Part shown: positions 26,214 through 36,360 of the stretch, piece after piece | How the letters are laid out: each line of letters starts with the position of its first letter | Position numbering within the stretch: the first letter of the stretch is position 1 | Source: Liolophura sinensis | Taxonomy: Eukaryota > Mollusca > Polyplacophora > Chitonida > Chitonidae | DNA: 64,000 bases | NCBI RefSeq assembly: GCF_032854445.1 | Contig: NC_088304.1 | Location: 32,976,810-33,040,809 of the forward strand | Direction: 5' to 3' | Notes under the pieces: model-generated | Database searches by the model: none | Told to the model about the DNA's origin: nothing | The model's input: the letters and a program-made list of their open reading frames with translations, nothing else | Position numbers and translations under genes: made by a program

Positions 26214-26633
26214 TGTGCCACTTAGGAGAGAAAACATTTGAAGCCCCGAAAAGAACCTTAATGCACTGAAGTGCTGTTAGATTATCAGTTAATAAACATC
26301 CTTTCTGATTATGTACTTTTCAAACCTAATAAACTTCAATCCTAACTATAAAAAACAACTTTCTGATTATTTGTACACGAACACTTAAAGAACACCGAAC
26401 TAAAGACATACATCTGCAACCCAGCCATGAAGGTGTCAAAAGGCCTTTTTGCGAACTTCACACTCATTTTAAACACAAAATGCATATAAATGAAAAAAGT
26501 TGTGAAACCTACACGATAACATAGGTTATTATTTGTTAACGAAATGTAAATTCCATCACAAGCAGCCAAAATATTAGCCCAAGGCTTACACTAACATGTA
26601 TTGTAAGTGGGATCTACTTTGTAGTGTTTACAG

Positions 26634-26836
26634 AGATTTATTTATTTATTTGACTGGTGTTTTATGCCGTTATCAAGAATATTTCACTTATACCCTCATT
26701 CAGCATTATGGTAGGCGGGAAACAGGGCAGAGCAGGTGGAGAAATCCACGACCATTCTTAGGCTGCTGCAAGACCTTCCCAAGTACGGCCGGAGAGGGAC
26801 CCAACATGAGCAGGACTTGAACTCAGAGAGGCAAAC
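26634..26836 (-). mobile_element. SINE family 1, head-truncated
   Basis: Tail and body run to 'ggacttgaactcagag'. The tRNA-like head is missing. It is immediately followed by another copy in the same orientation. Confidence 0.85.
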
Positions 26837-26855
26837 CTTCCCACGTAACGCAGTG

Positions 26856-27056
26856 TTTATTTATTTATTTATTTGATTGGTGTTTTACGCCGTACTCAAG
26901 AATATTTCACTTATACGACGGCGGCCAGCATTATGGTGGTTGATGGCAGACCTTCCCACTTTAGGCCGGAGAGGAACTCACAGCGACCGCATTGGTGAGA
27001 GGCTCCTGGGTCATTACGCTGCGCTAGCGCGCTAACCGACTGAGCCACGGAGGCCC
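26856..27056 (-). mobile_element. SINE family 1, internally deleted
   Basis: An intact head ('gcgctaaccgactgagccac') and tail flank a shortened body (deletion after 'cattatggtggt'). Confidence 0.88.
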
Positions 27057-28154
27057 CCGTAACGCAGTGTAGGCAGATGGCTACACCAACACTATGGTGT
27101 AGACGTTGTCAAGGTAAAAACATGATCTAAATTATCTTTGCTAATGCCGATGGCTGGTTGATATCCCATTTGTCAACTAATGATATTTTAGTCCTTCAGT
27201 CCGATTGACATGATTGATAATGGTAAGTCTTTGATATTCCTGAGCTATTTTCACTACAAAACTATTTACTCAAGCGTTACAATACACGATAATATTCTCC
27301 AAAAAAAATTCTTGATTTCTTCAACGTTTGATTGCGCAAACCATGAATTATGCCACAGATATGTGAAGAATGCCAGTGAGTTTTATGAATAATGGAATAG
27401 ATCACAATGCCTTTGATCGTAGGATAGATAAACTGTCATCTAAGATTAACGCACAAAGTGTTGCTTTGTTTCTCTTTTTGTATACAGCCTCAATAAGCGT
27501 CTTCATGAATAAGCATACTCATACATCTAACGCGTCAATTCGATTTCGATCAGAATTGACTTTTTCTGGATCCTTCCCCAATACCCACAGACACCCGCTG
27601 CTATCAGCCGCTGAGCCCACAAAGTCAAGTGACATCTCCCCCCAGCGCGGAAACTCCTGTCTACTTAAAGCTTACGTATTTAGTGAAAAAATAATGCCTG
27701 TTTGATTGGATAATTCGTAGGCATTTATCGGCTCGTTGTTGTTGTGCACACCGGATAGCTCGTTAATGTAGAGCAGATAAGACAACGGTAAAATGCCTGG
27801 GTTCCGCGAAAGCTTCATCCGACAGTTCAATCTCCGGATTTTGTGTCCAGCGTGAAAAACGATAAAATTGATATCCGCTTGGAATTCCCTGATAAACTGC
27901 CGGAGAATCCCACACTTCCTTCCCCGTTATTTACACCGCCTCGCCAGATCGGTAACTTTTCCTAGCATTGTGCATGTACATGGAATAAAAACAGTTTTAG
28001 AAAAATCATCGCTGGCTGGAAGTACATATTACGTAATGAAAATTCCGCAAGTCTTCAACATAAGACGGCTCGTGTGAGAAATGTGCCACCGACCAATACC
28101 GGGTGAGCTATGCACAGTTTGGTGCTTGGTATAAATATAATTTACTTGAAGACG

Positions 28155-28310
28155 AACACCACAGAGAGTAAAACCAAAGCAACGACTACAGTGTGATAGC
28201 TGGCAAATGGTCACACAAAAGCGGTGAAATACGGCCTTTTGTCAATTTACCTCAGTCAGGGTTTTATTCTGTAACTGTTCACGCAAATGCTTAAACATTA
28301 GCAAATTGCA
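28155..28310 (+). repeat. Dispersed repeat, one of three copies
   Basis: 'agtgtgatagctggcaaatg' and 'gtcacac' followed by 'ggttttattctgtaactgtt'. Related copies are at 30045-30115 and 58608-58725. Confidence 0.6.
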
Positions 28311-28734
28311 CGTTCTTTTGCATCATGTCTTAATTAAAATTGGGTAAAAAATGCAGTGATGTTAATTACAATCTATTAAAAATCCCACAAGCATGGACAC
28401 GTAAATAAAAAGCAAATAGATCTAGGCGTAGAAAAAGACATTCGTATTTCAGCGTCAAACAAAATAGACGTTCCAGGTCAATAATTGCAAGACTAATTCT
28501 CAAAACAATGTCGACACATCATCATGGATTAAATTATCAACAATAATCATGAGTCTGACTTCTACACCTTTGTTTAAATGAAAACTAAATTTTGAACTTC
28601 TGCAACGGATGCTTATTACATAGTGTTCGTGCAGGAGCCTACACGGATCATTCACTTTTTGTTTCCTTCATTTCTTTTAATTTAAAAAAAAAATCATCTG
28701 TCATCTGTGCTATCTGACTGGCAATTACCGTCAT

Positions 28735-28860
28735 AAGTATTCATTAATAACAACGTTGAGATAGAGCAAGCTCTGTGGAGCTTTATTCCCCCCAATATTG
28801 TCCTCTATTCACACGGCTCTTTTATTATATCCTAGTATATGGTATGTTGGTGTATGACTT
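28735..28860 (+). repeat. Dispersed repeat, inverse copy at 6840-6985
   Basis: Contains 'gcaagctctgtggagcttta', the inverse of the sequence near 6925. It runs into the SINE tail fragment at 28868. Confidence 0.6.
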
Positions 28861-28867
28861 AAAAATT

Positions 28868-28912
28868 GTTAAGCACGACGTTAAACCCTAAGCACTCACT
28901 CACTCACTGGTA
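28868..28912 (+). mobile_element. SINE family 2/3 tail fragment
   Basis: 'attgttaagcacgacgttaa' followed by (CACT)n. Confidence 0.55.
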
Positions 28913-30044
28913 TATTTTTGGTGAATAAAAAAATCAATCAGTCACTCATATGATTGGTTTTATTCTGCACACAAATACAATTATTCCATGAAACTTTCAA
29001 AGAGATTGTTTTGGTCAATAATATTGGTTAACCAAAGAAATCTTGGTTTACTTTTGTGACCAGTTTTTTCTTGGTCAACGATCAGGCAATAAAATTAAAA
29101 TGTGTGAAACACACTTTCAAGTCTCTGCTGCGCCAGAAAAATAAAGACATGAACTCATCGGCATGGATTACATTTGGTTAATATGTCAGAATGAATTCTG
29201 GACACAAGTCCATGGGATGTTTGCAAGAAGATTACATGGGGTGAATTATAGCAAATTAATATGGCTCTTTATAGAGAAACGTCCGGAAAATCTTAAAATG
29301 TGTCATTTCATTAGGACGACTGTGTACAAGTCTACGAACACAACAGTACAGTTTTGATCATTCAGTTAGTAAATATATAAAAATATTCATTTGTAAGGAG
29401 AGGCCTGAGGTAGAGTCAGTGACAAGATTTGACAACCGAAAATATTTGGTACACATATTTCCCTTACAGTTTGGGGCACGGCGTGCAGGATGAGCCAAAC
29501 AATGGCGAGCCTATAGCGTCAGTGTGCTGGTATTGTCATGGCTTGATCTCCCCAGTATCTCGGGAATGGTATTCCAGGTGAAATTCATTTACGGTGAAGT
29601 CACACGTTAGATCGAGATTTCCATGATAGACCCAAATAAACTGCCTAGTACAATGAAACGACATTATGATAGGAACACATTCATGTTAAAAATGACACGC
29701 GGAAGACTCAGCTGTTGTTTTCCAGTCATGAACAAGTGAAATGTCCTTCTGTTCTGTTTTTTGCATTGTCTAAACTACAGTATAGCTCATTAGTCACGTA
29801 TTAAACAGTAGGCAAAGAAGTCGATAAAACACAATACCACTTGAATCTATCCAAACTGATTTGTTTGCTTCAGGGTTCAAAGTCGGTTTCAACGTTAGTT
29901 TGGTCATTTCCATGTGGAGAGCATCTTTGTAGCAGGTCGGTCGGAGTACCAATAAAATGAACAAAGTTCTGCCTCACTGGAATGCCATTTTTGCCTCCTT
30001 ATAAGAAAAGAATCACAGCATATATAGAAGAAAATCAGAGCAGC

Positions 30045-30115
30045 GACGACAGTGTGATAATTGGCAAATGGTCACACGTAAACCAGCCAAGTACGGCCTC
30101 TTGTATATATTCTAC
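30045..30115 (+). repeat. Dispersed repeat, one of three copies (short)
   Basis: 'agtgtgataattggcaaatg' and 'gtcacac' plus 'tacggcctcttg'. Confidence 0.55.
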
Positions 30116-30493
30116 GTTTTCACCCGCAACCCATCGCTGTGGTATGGCGACGATGATCGCAAGAGTAGTTTCCCCTGTTTTGTTTCTCGTTAGTCAGCGG
30201 ACAAAACAGAAAAATCACCAAATCGTTTTAGTCCCATTACTGTGGCTCTACACTGTCAACATTTTAGGGTCAGCTCGACACAATTTTTCAGGGTAGCAAG
30301 CAAACTGACCCTGAAATAGAGGATCGGAAAATAACGGTCCAATTGATTGACGCTAACAACAAGGGTCATTGTTGTAAACAAGACAGATTTTTAGGGTTGA
30401 AACACTGACCCTGTATATTTGGGATCCTCATTTTTAGGGTTGCAAACACAGGCAAGTTTTTCCAATTGACTCTAAAATTTAGATTTTATAGAT

Positions 30494-30845
30494 CAGATAC
30501 CCCGAGAGCACAGTTGGTAGAGCGTCCGCTTCGGAAGCGGTAGATCCAAGGTCAATCATTGGTCTAGTCTCATGCACCTTAGACCCTAAAAACAGAAAGT
30601 TGTAACGTCCTCGCTGAAGCATGAAGGGGAAAGTGCAACGACTGGTTGACCCTTATCAGTATAATAGCTCCGGGCGGGGTGGCTTACTTGCCTTCGGGAA
30701 GTCGTCTCAGAGAAGCAGCACTAGATAAAGGAACGGTGGAAATTCGTCCAACAAGGAGGCACATTACATGCATTCTAAAGATTCCTTCGTCGTCATATGA
30801 CTGAAAAATTGTTAAGTACGACGTACTCACTCGCTCACTCAATCT
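30494..30845 (+). mobile_element. SINE family 2, full length
   Basis: tRNA-like head 'agcacagttggtagagcgtc' with 'cttcggaagcgg', then a body, and a tail ending 'catatgactgaaaaattgtt', 'aagtacgacgtactcactcg'. The same family lies inverted at 60546-60888. Confidence 0.82.
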
Positions 30846-31214
30846 ATTTAATGGTGCCGAGTAACCCTAGATTTTAGGATTATGTCACCCTTATTCATGA
30901 GGTAGGTCAACCCTAATTTTAGGGTCACGTGACCCTTAATTATAGGGTTTGATAAATGACCGTAATATTTGGAGTTGGTCATGTCTATACCCTGAATATC
31001 AGGGTCACATCTGACCCTAGTTTTTCTGGTAGTTTTGGCCCTTTTCTCTTCACAATGTAGCGCCTATCTCTATAACTCGTGTGGTCGTTACCTCAATAAG
31101 ATTTCCACATGCTGTTGGTGGTAGAAACTGACTCGCCATTAAACCTAAGTGAAGCAATTTCATCTAAAGAATAAACCACAGATTAAACCAGAACTGTATT
31201 TTGTCTTGAATAAC

Positions 31215-31550
31215 GATAAGCCAAAATTCCCGCGGAAAGTTAGGCTAACGGTGCGGTAAAACGTCATGCCAAAATTCCCACGGAAAGTTAGGCTAACACT
31301 GAGGTATAACGTCATGCCAAAATTCCCACAGAAAGTTAGGCTAACACTGCGGTATAACGTCATGCCAAAATTCCCACGGAAAGCTAGGCTAACACTGAGG
31401 TATAACGTCATGCCAAAATTCCCACGGAAAGTTAGGCTAACACTGCAGTATAACGTCATGCCAAAATTCCCACGGACACTTAGTCTAACGGTGCGGTATA
31501 ATGTCATGCCAAAATTCCCAAGGAAAGTTAAACAAACAGTGCGGTAAATT
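31215..31550. repeat. 48-bp minisatellite, about 7 copies
   Basis: Unit core 'attcccacggaaagttaggc' and 'gtataacgtcatgcc'. Because 48 is a multiple of 3 and the unit has no stop in some frames, it makes long ORFs on both strands (the minus-strand one reaches 31744). Confidence 0.92.
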
Positions 31551-31749
31551 CCATGTCTACACGCCGGATCGTGTACTTGAAACTTAGGGAAGCCAAATTT
31601 TACTGCAAAACGAAATGTAGGCCTATCGGTCACTAGATAGTCCCCCGCAGGACATGTAGCGAGATCAAGCTGTCTTCCACTTGGCGTGACCCCAGTGGCC
31701 TTGCCGTTGATCAGGATTTCTTTTATCAGGTCAGGTTGGCTCAATATCA

Positions 31750-31870
31750 GTACAGTGTGACTGAGTGGGTTGTCATGTCGGGTGTTTTCGGCAGCACTTT
31801 AGCGGCACGGGTTCGCCCTGCCACAAAGAGACACAGTATCAGCACACACATGACTCCTAGTTGTAAAAAC
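31750..31870 (+). mobile_element. SINE family 3, fragment
   Basis: 'gggttgtcatgtcgggtgtt' to 'gccctgccacaaagagacac' and 'cacacatgactcctagttgt'. The head is absent. Confidence 0.6.
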
Positions 31871-32254
31871 TCAATCATACATACATATACATACACATTC
31901 TGCTTTGTGTCACAAGAACGAGATCGCCTGTGAAAACCAGTTAACCAATCAGAATTCTTTGACGTCATCGTTTTAAGCATCCTAATGTCGTTGGTAATAT
32001 TTGTAGATTTTCGACAGCTCCGGGACCATTTCGCTTTCATTCATTTATAAGCTAAAAAGTTCCTGGCTTCCGAAATGTGTGAAAAATATCACAAAGTTAG
32101 GCACGATGACAACACATACCCAGGCATATCTCCATCCAAGCTAAGCACGTACAGGGGCCAAAAATGGCTACCAGACTGTACATTGTACCCCAGATAACGC
32201 GAGACACACGACATTCTAGGAGATTATTACAAAATCAGAACCGAGTTACTTCTC

Positions 32255-32260
32255 TTTATT
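32255..32260 (-). terminator. Polyadenylation signal of CBP-A
   Basis: Minus-strand AATAAA 65 nt past the CBP-A stop codon, a normal distance for a short 3' UTR. Confidence 0.55.
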
Positions 32261-32324
32261 ACTTATTTTACATGCAGGCCTACATGTACATCTACTCCAC
32301 TGCCCTCGGCTGCTGGACCAGCCG

Positions 32325-32401
32325 TTACTGTCGTGATCCACAAGGAGGAAAAACATCGTTTTCCCAGTCACAGATACCGAGTGTCTCGTTGAAGACCAGT
32401 G
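32325..32401 (-). CDS. CBP-A terminal exon
   Basis: The acceptor TTTCTTTTCAG is strong and the phase-1 junction fits. It encodes [15 protein letters not shown] and PPCGSRQ and then TAA, completing the second CBM14 domain. Confidence 0.88.
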
Positions 32402-33218
32402 CTGAAAAGAAACGAGTGGACCATGTGAGTAACTGATGAACTGATTTTGTATTCAGCGGTTGGTGTTTCACACCCTGTGAAAATACGTGTAATCCTCAAC
32501 CCCACATTTACACCCTAAAACGTATGTTTCCTTGAAATTGCTCCCCACGTATCTGTGATTTATACATAAATTACGCATATTCGTGTACGTCCATTGCTGT
32601 TGAAAGTGTTACCCACGTGTCTGTGATTTATACATAAATTACGCATATTCGTGTACGTCCATTGCTGTTGAAAGTGTTACCCACGTGTCTGTGATTTATA
32701 CATAAATTACGCATATTCGTGTACGTCCATTGCTGTTGAAAGTGTTACCCACGTGTCTGTGATTTATACATAAATTACGCATATTCGTGTACGTCCATTG
32801 CTGTTGAAAGTGTTACCCACGTGTCTGTGATTTATACATAAATTACGCAAATTCGTGTACGTCCATTGCTGTTGAAAGTGTTACCCACGTGTCTGTGATT
32901 TATACATAAATTACGCAAATTCGTGTACGTCCATTGCTGTTGAAAGTGTTACCCACGTGTCTGTGATTTATACATAAATTATGCATATTCGTGTACGTCC
33001 ATTGCTGTTGAAAGTGTTACCCACGTGTCTGTGATTTATACATAAATTATGCATATTCGTGTACGTCCATTGCTGTTGAAACTGTTCCCCACGAGTCTGT
33101 GATTTATACATAAATCCACCTCGGTCAAACAAATATAGAAGTTTGACGCACTAAACTGAGATGAATTAACCATGTTAATAAAATGTGTCATTCCATACTA
33201 AAATAACATTCGCCTTCT

Positions 33219-33309
<91 letters not shown>

Positions 33310-33340
33310 ACAGAGTGTCAGATTTAGTGCTTTTGACCGA

Positions 33341-33376
<36 letters not shown>

Positions 33377-35843
33377 AGAAGGTGAATGTTATCATCAGTT
33401 TTGAGTAACGTGCCCGTAGAAAGAACTGGAACCTCATTCATAGTCATAAATAAGTAAACAAATGACTAAATGAATAATTGAATAAATAAGTGACTAAATA
33501 AGTGACTAACTTATTAAATCTTAAACTTATAAAGGATTCTGACTGAATTCGTTCTAAATCATTTATGTTTGACAATTTGTAAATAAAGCCGGTTCTAATG
33601 AAACCAAAATGTAGAGCTAAGAGTCGACACCTACCTCCCGGACACTCATTGTGGCCCAGGAACTGTCCGCCATGACAGGTGTAGTAATATTTGCACTTGG
33701 GAAGCCGAAGGGTATCGGCGTATCGTCCATCGTGAAGCGCATGGCAGTCTCTCTGTATTCCACACGGCGGCGGGGAGTTTATAGCGCTGTAATCATTGTT
33801 TGAGTTATTGACTGAGATATTGAAGATATTGAGATAATCGGTTGATTGTGGGTTGATTGAGATATTGAAAGATTGACCAACACATTGGCTCAATGACTGA
33901 TGCATTGCAGTAATGAAACAGTAGGCCATTAACGACTCCACGATTCGATTGAACTGATTGAGTAAAGATATTTGGTGAATGAGATGGTGTATGAGTGACA
34001 AAGATATTGAGAATGAATATCTGACACAATGATTGAATGAGACAATGGCGACAACACTTTCATAAAAACATCAAGTTATTAGAGGGCTGAAAAGCTGAAT
34101 TGTCGACCGAATTCAAATCAACGCCTCAGAAAAGAACATGTATCAGAAAACAGCTGTGGATTAGAGTTCCCACACTGTATATTACATTGTACATATTGTA
34201 TAACACTTATACATTTATTGGAGATTGTTCTAATTTTCGTCACATTGCCCAATCGAATCGAATTGCTCGTCACATTTCCTTATGTTGTCGATGTAACGTT
34301 AAACTCACCCATCATATTTGCCCGTCTTGTAGTTATACAGTTTAACCTGCTTGACACATTTGCCAGTGTTGTGTTTGTAACGTTCATCATACCCGTCACA
34401 CATGGCTGTGTTATGCTTGTCACGCTAAATTTACCCGTCAAATATACCCGTGATATGACGTTAAATTTACTCGTCACATTTGCCCGTGTTCTGGTTGCCA
34501 CGCAAAACTTACTCGTCAGACTTGCCCGTGTTTTGGTTGCCACGCAAAACTTACTCGTCACATTTGCCCGTGTTCTGGTTGCCACGCAAAACTTACTCGT
34601 CAGACTTGCCCGTGCTTTGGTTGCCACGCAAAACTTATTCGTCAGACTTGCCCGTGTTCTGGTTGCCACGCAAAACTTACCCGTCACATTTGCCCGTGTT
34701 TTGGTTGCCACGCAAAACTTACTCGTCTCATTTGCCCATGTTCTGGGTGTAAAATTAAACTCACTGGAGTGAATTTTCCCGTGTTCTGGGTGTAAAATTA
34801 AATTGACTGGTTGCATTTGTCCATGTTTTGATTGTAACGTTTATCTTACCCGTTACTGTTCATTTCCCCAAAGTTGTGGCCGTAGCGTTAAACTTGCTGG
34901 TCACACTTGCCCGTATTTTGGTTGTGACGTTTTACTTACTCGTCACATTTGCCCGTGTTGTGGTTGTAAACTTGTCCATTGATGCAGTACACCTGATGGG
35001 CTTTGCCCCCGGTACACACGATGAAAGCCTTGCACGCGAGGTCATAGTTACCATCGGGCTTCCCTTTACAATGTTCGTCCAGGAAAACGTCATCAGCAAT
35101 GCTGAGAGCTGAAAATAAAAAATAAGCAGTTCCAGTGGCGGCTTAAGAGGCAAAGTTCCATTACATCTGAATCGATGAGGACATTTGACACACTATACCC
35201 ATGATATGGTGTGTCTCATCTACAGACAACGCTGATACGACCGAGAAACCAATCATATCAGTCATATCAAGAGTTGATCGATCTTACTCCACCCATTTTA
35301 GTTTGATTAGACTTGTTATCTGTAAAAATATTAAGAATTCGTTTCAAAATATCAATAAGTGAATTCATGATATCATATATAGAACGAAATATTATCTTCA
35401 TTGTCCTCATTATCATCATAATTAATGGGTTTTTTTTTTAAATTCATTATCATCAATCCATTCATAAATACCAAGAGTTCCATTAAAAATCAAGTGATTT
35501 CATGATATCATTTAAGGATCCCTTTCGCTCTCATGATATCTTCATGTACATTAATTGTATTTTAAAATATTTTTTTTACACCATCATGACGTCATCCTCT
35601 TATTAATATAATTAATATTTTCGGGTCAAGGTCCTATCTCAATTTTTGTGCGACCTCATCAACTTCTGTTGAGGAATACTGTGCCAGTGAGCAGTCTTGA
35701 TGTGAATGGGACAGCTATTCCCGGAAAAGCGGGTCGGGTCCAGAATGGATTAGACGCTGTGTTTTTTAATATACCAGTATTACCAGCTTGCGCCAAAATT
35801 ATCATCGTTAAGGCAAGAATGAACTGATGTCGCAGAATCTCGT
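32325..35843 (-). CDS. CBP-A: secreted protein with two CBM14 chitin-binding domains
   Basis: Four exons join in phase: 35784-35843 (leader), 34940-35108, 33635-33786 and 32325-32401 (stop TAA). After the leader, which ends ILAQA, about 132 residues hold two six-cysteine peritrophin-A/CBM14 domains. Domain 1 has [19 protein letters not shown] and PPPCG. Domain 2 has [19 protein letters not shown] and PPCG, with the protein ending four residues later. CBM14 domains bind chitin outside the cell, so a role in cuticle, shell-organic or mucus matrix is inferred. The CDS ends with AATAAA 65 nt downstream. The initiator methionine was not located: the leader exon has a stop upstream in frame, so a further 5' exon is expected. 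Intron 2 contains the exon-derived 42-bp array, and intron 3 contains the (TA)n foldback and the 68-bp repeats. Confidence 0.85.
32545..33115. repeat. 68-bp minisatellite with an E-box in most copies
   Basis: About eight near-perfect copies in CBP-A intron 3. Most carry the palindrome CACGTG followed by 'tctgtgatttatacataaat'. The first (acgtatc) and last (acgagtc) copies have lost it. Confidence 0.93.
33203..33392. mobile_element. Foldback element: inverted arms around (TA)n
   Basis: The arm 'ataacattcgccttctgg' (33203-33220) is repeated inverted as 'ccagaaggtgaatgttat' (33375-33392) with one mismatch. Between them are two (TA)n tracts, about 85 and 30 bp, flanking 37 bp of other sequence. 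It may be a small non-autonomous (MITE-like) element or a TA-expanded palindrome. Confidence 0.6.
33635..33786 (-). CDS. CBP-A exon: CBM14 domain 2, first part
   Basis: The acceptor GATTACAG joins GA+C in phase, and the donor is GGGAG|GTAGGT. It encodes [22 protein letters not shown] and NECPGG, closely matching 15453-15598. Confidence 0.9.
34235..34935. repeat. 42-bp minisatellite derived from a CBP-A exon end
   Basis: About 16 copies, most regular between 34465 and 34740, in CBP-A intron 2. On the minus strand the unit reads 'aacacgggcaaatgtgacga' followed by GTAAGT in several copies. This is the end and splice donor of the adjacent exon at 34940. Copies further from the exon are more decayed. 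Confidence 0.9.
34940..35108 (-). CDS. CBP-A exon: CBM14 domain 1
   Basis: The acceptor is TTTATTTTCAG and the donor is GACGA|GTAAGT. The exon encodes 55 codons including [16 protein letters not shown] and NHNTGKCD, a textbook CBM14 pattern. Its last 30 bp and donor are near-identical to the unit of the neighbouring 42-bp array. Confidence 0.9.
35784..35843 (-). CDS. CBP-A probable signal-peptide exon
   Basis: Encodes a hydrophobic stretch [14 protein letters not shown], then the donor CAAGCTG|GTAATA leaving one nucleotide, which joins in phase to 34940-35108. The upper boundary is a possible GACAG acceptor. An in-frame stop sits just upstream, so the ATG must come from another exon. Confidence 0.55.
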
Positions 35844-36360
35844 CTGTCTCACATTAACAGCATGGCGTAAAATGGAAACGGAAACAATGTTTACAATGCA
35901 ACAAAAGCAAACACATGACGTGAACTCTGAGTGTCTTTCTCCTGTATGACATTCTTTCGACCAGGTCAATTTTCTCCACGTGTAGGCCTAATTGCTTACC
36001 TTGAAAAACCGGAAGATACAAGTCAATCGGCAGAGAGCCATTTAATTTAATTTAATTTAATGCTTTATTTATTTATAGAGGATTGCCCACAGCCAGTCGC
36101 CTCGAGGCGTTTTCCTCAACAAGATTATTTACATTTAATTACAACATTTGGAAAATAATATTTGGAAGATAATATCTGCTATCTGACAATATGTATTAAT
36201 AAAATAAAGTAAACGGAAGTTAAAAACCTTACAGGGTTCATTACATATTAAATGGTTAAACCTTAGTTTGGAATAAATAAATGTATAAAAGTATATTTAC
36301 CTGTACACAGTCGTCTGCTTGCATATTAAGTATAACGCAATACCAATTGCGAACACTGAG

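Larger units (their letters stand above)
27060..30493. other. Intergenic, dispersed repeats only
   Basis: Apart from the repeat fragments listed, no exon or domain was recognised. Confidence 0.5.

Noticed and set aside
30494-30570. Possible functional tRNA gene (anticodon-arm-like 'cgtccgcttcggaagcgg')
   Set aside because: It is the head of a SINE that recurs at 60840-60888 with the same body and tail. The arms do not close into a full tRNA.
31160-31744. 194-codon minus ORF
   Set aside because: Mostly the 48-bp minisatellite. Only the first third is noted as a weak candidate.
33175-33447. Tyr/Ile repeat ORFs on both strands
   Set aside because: (TA)n microsatellite.
34218-34816. ORFs of 178 and 184 codons on opposite strands
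   Set aside because: The 42-bp unit is a multiple of three and stop-free in these frames. The true exon ends at 34940 in another frame.
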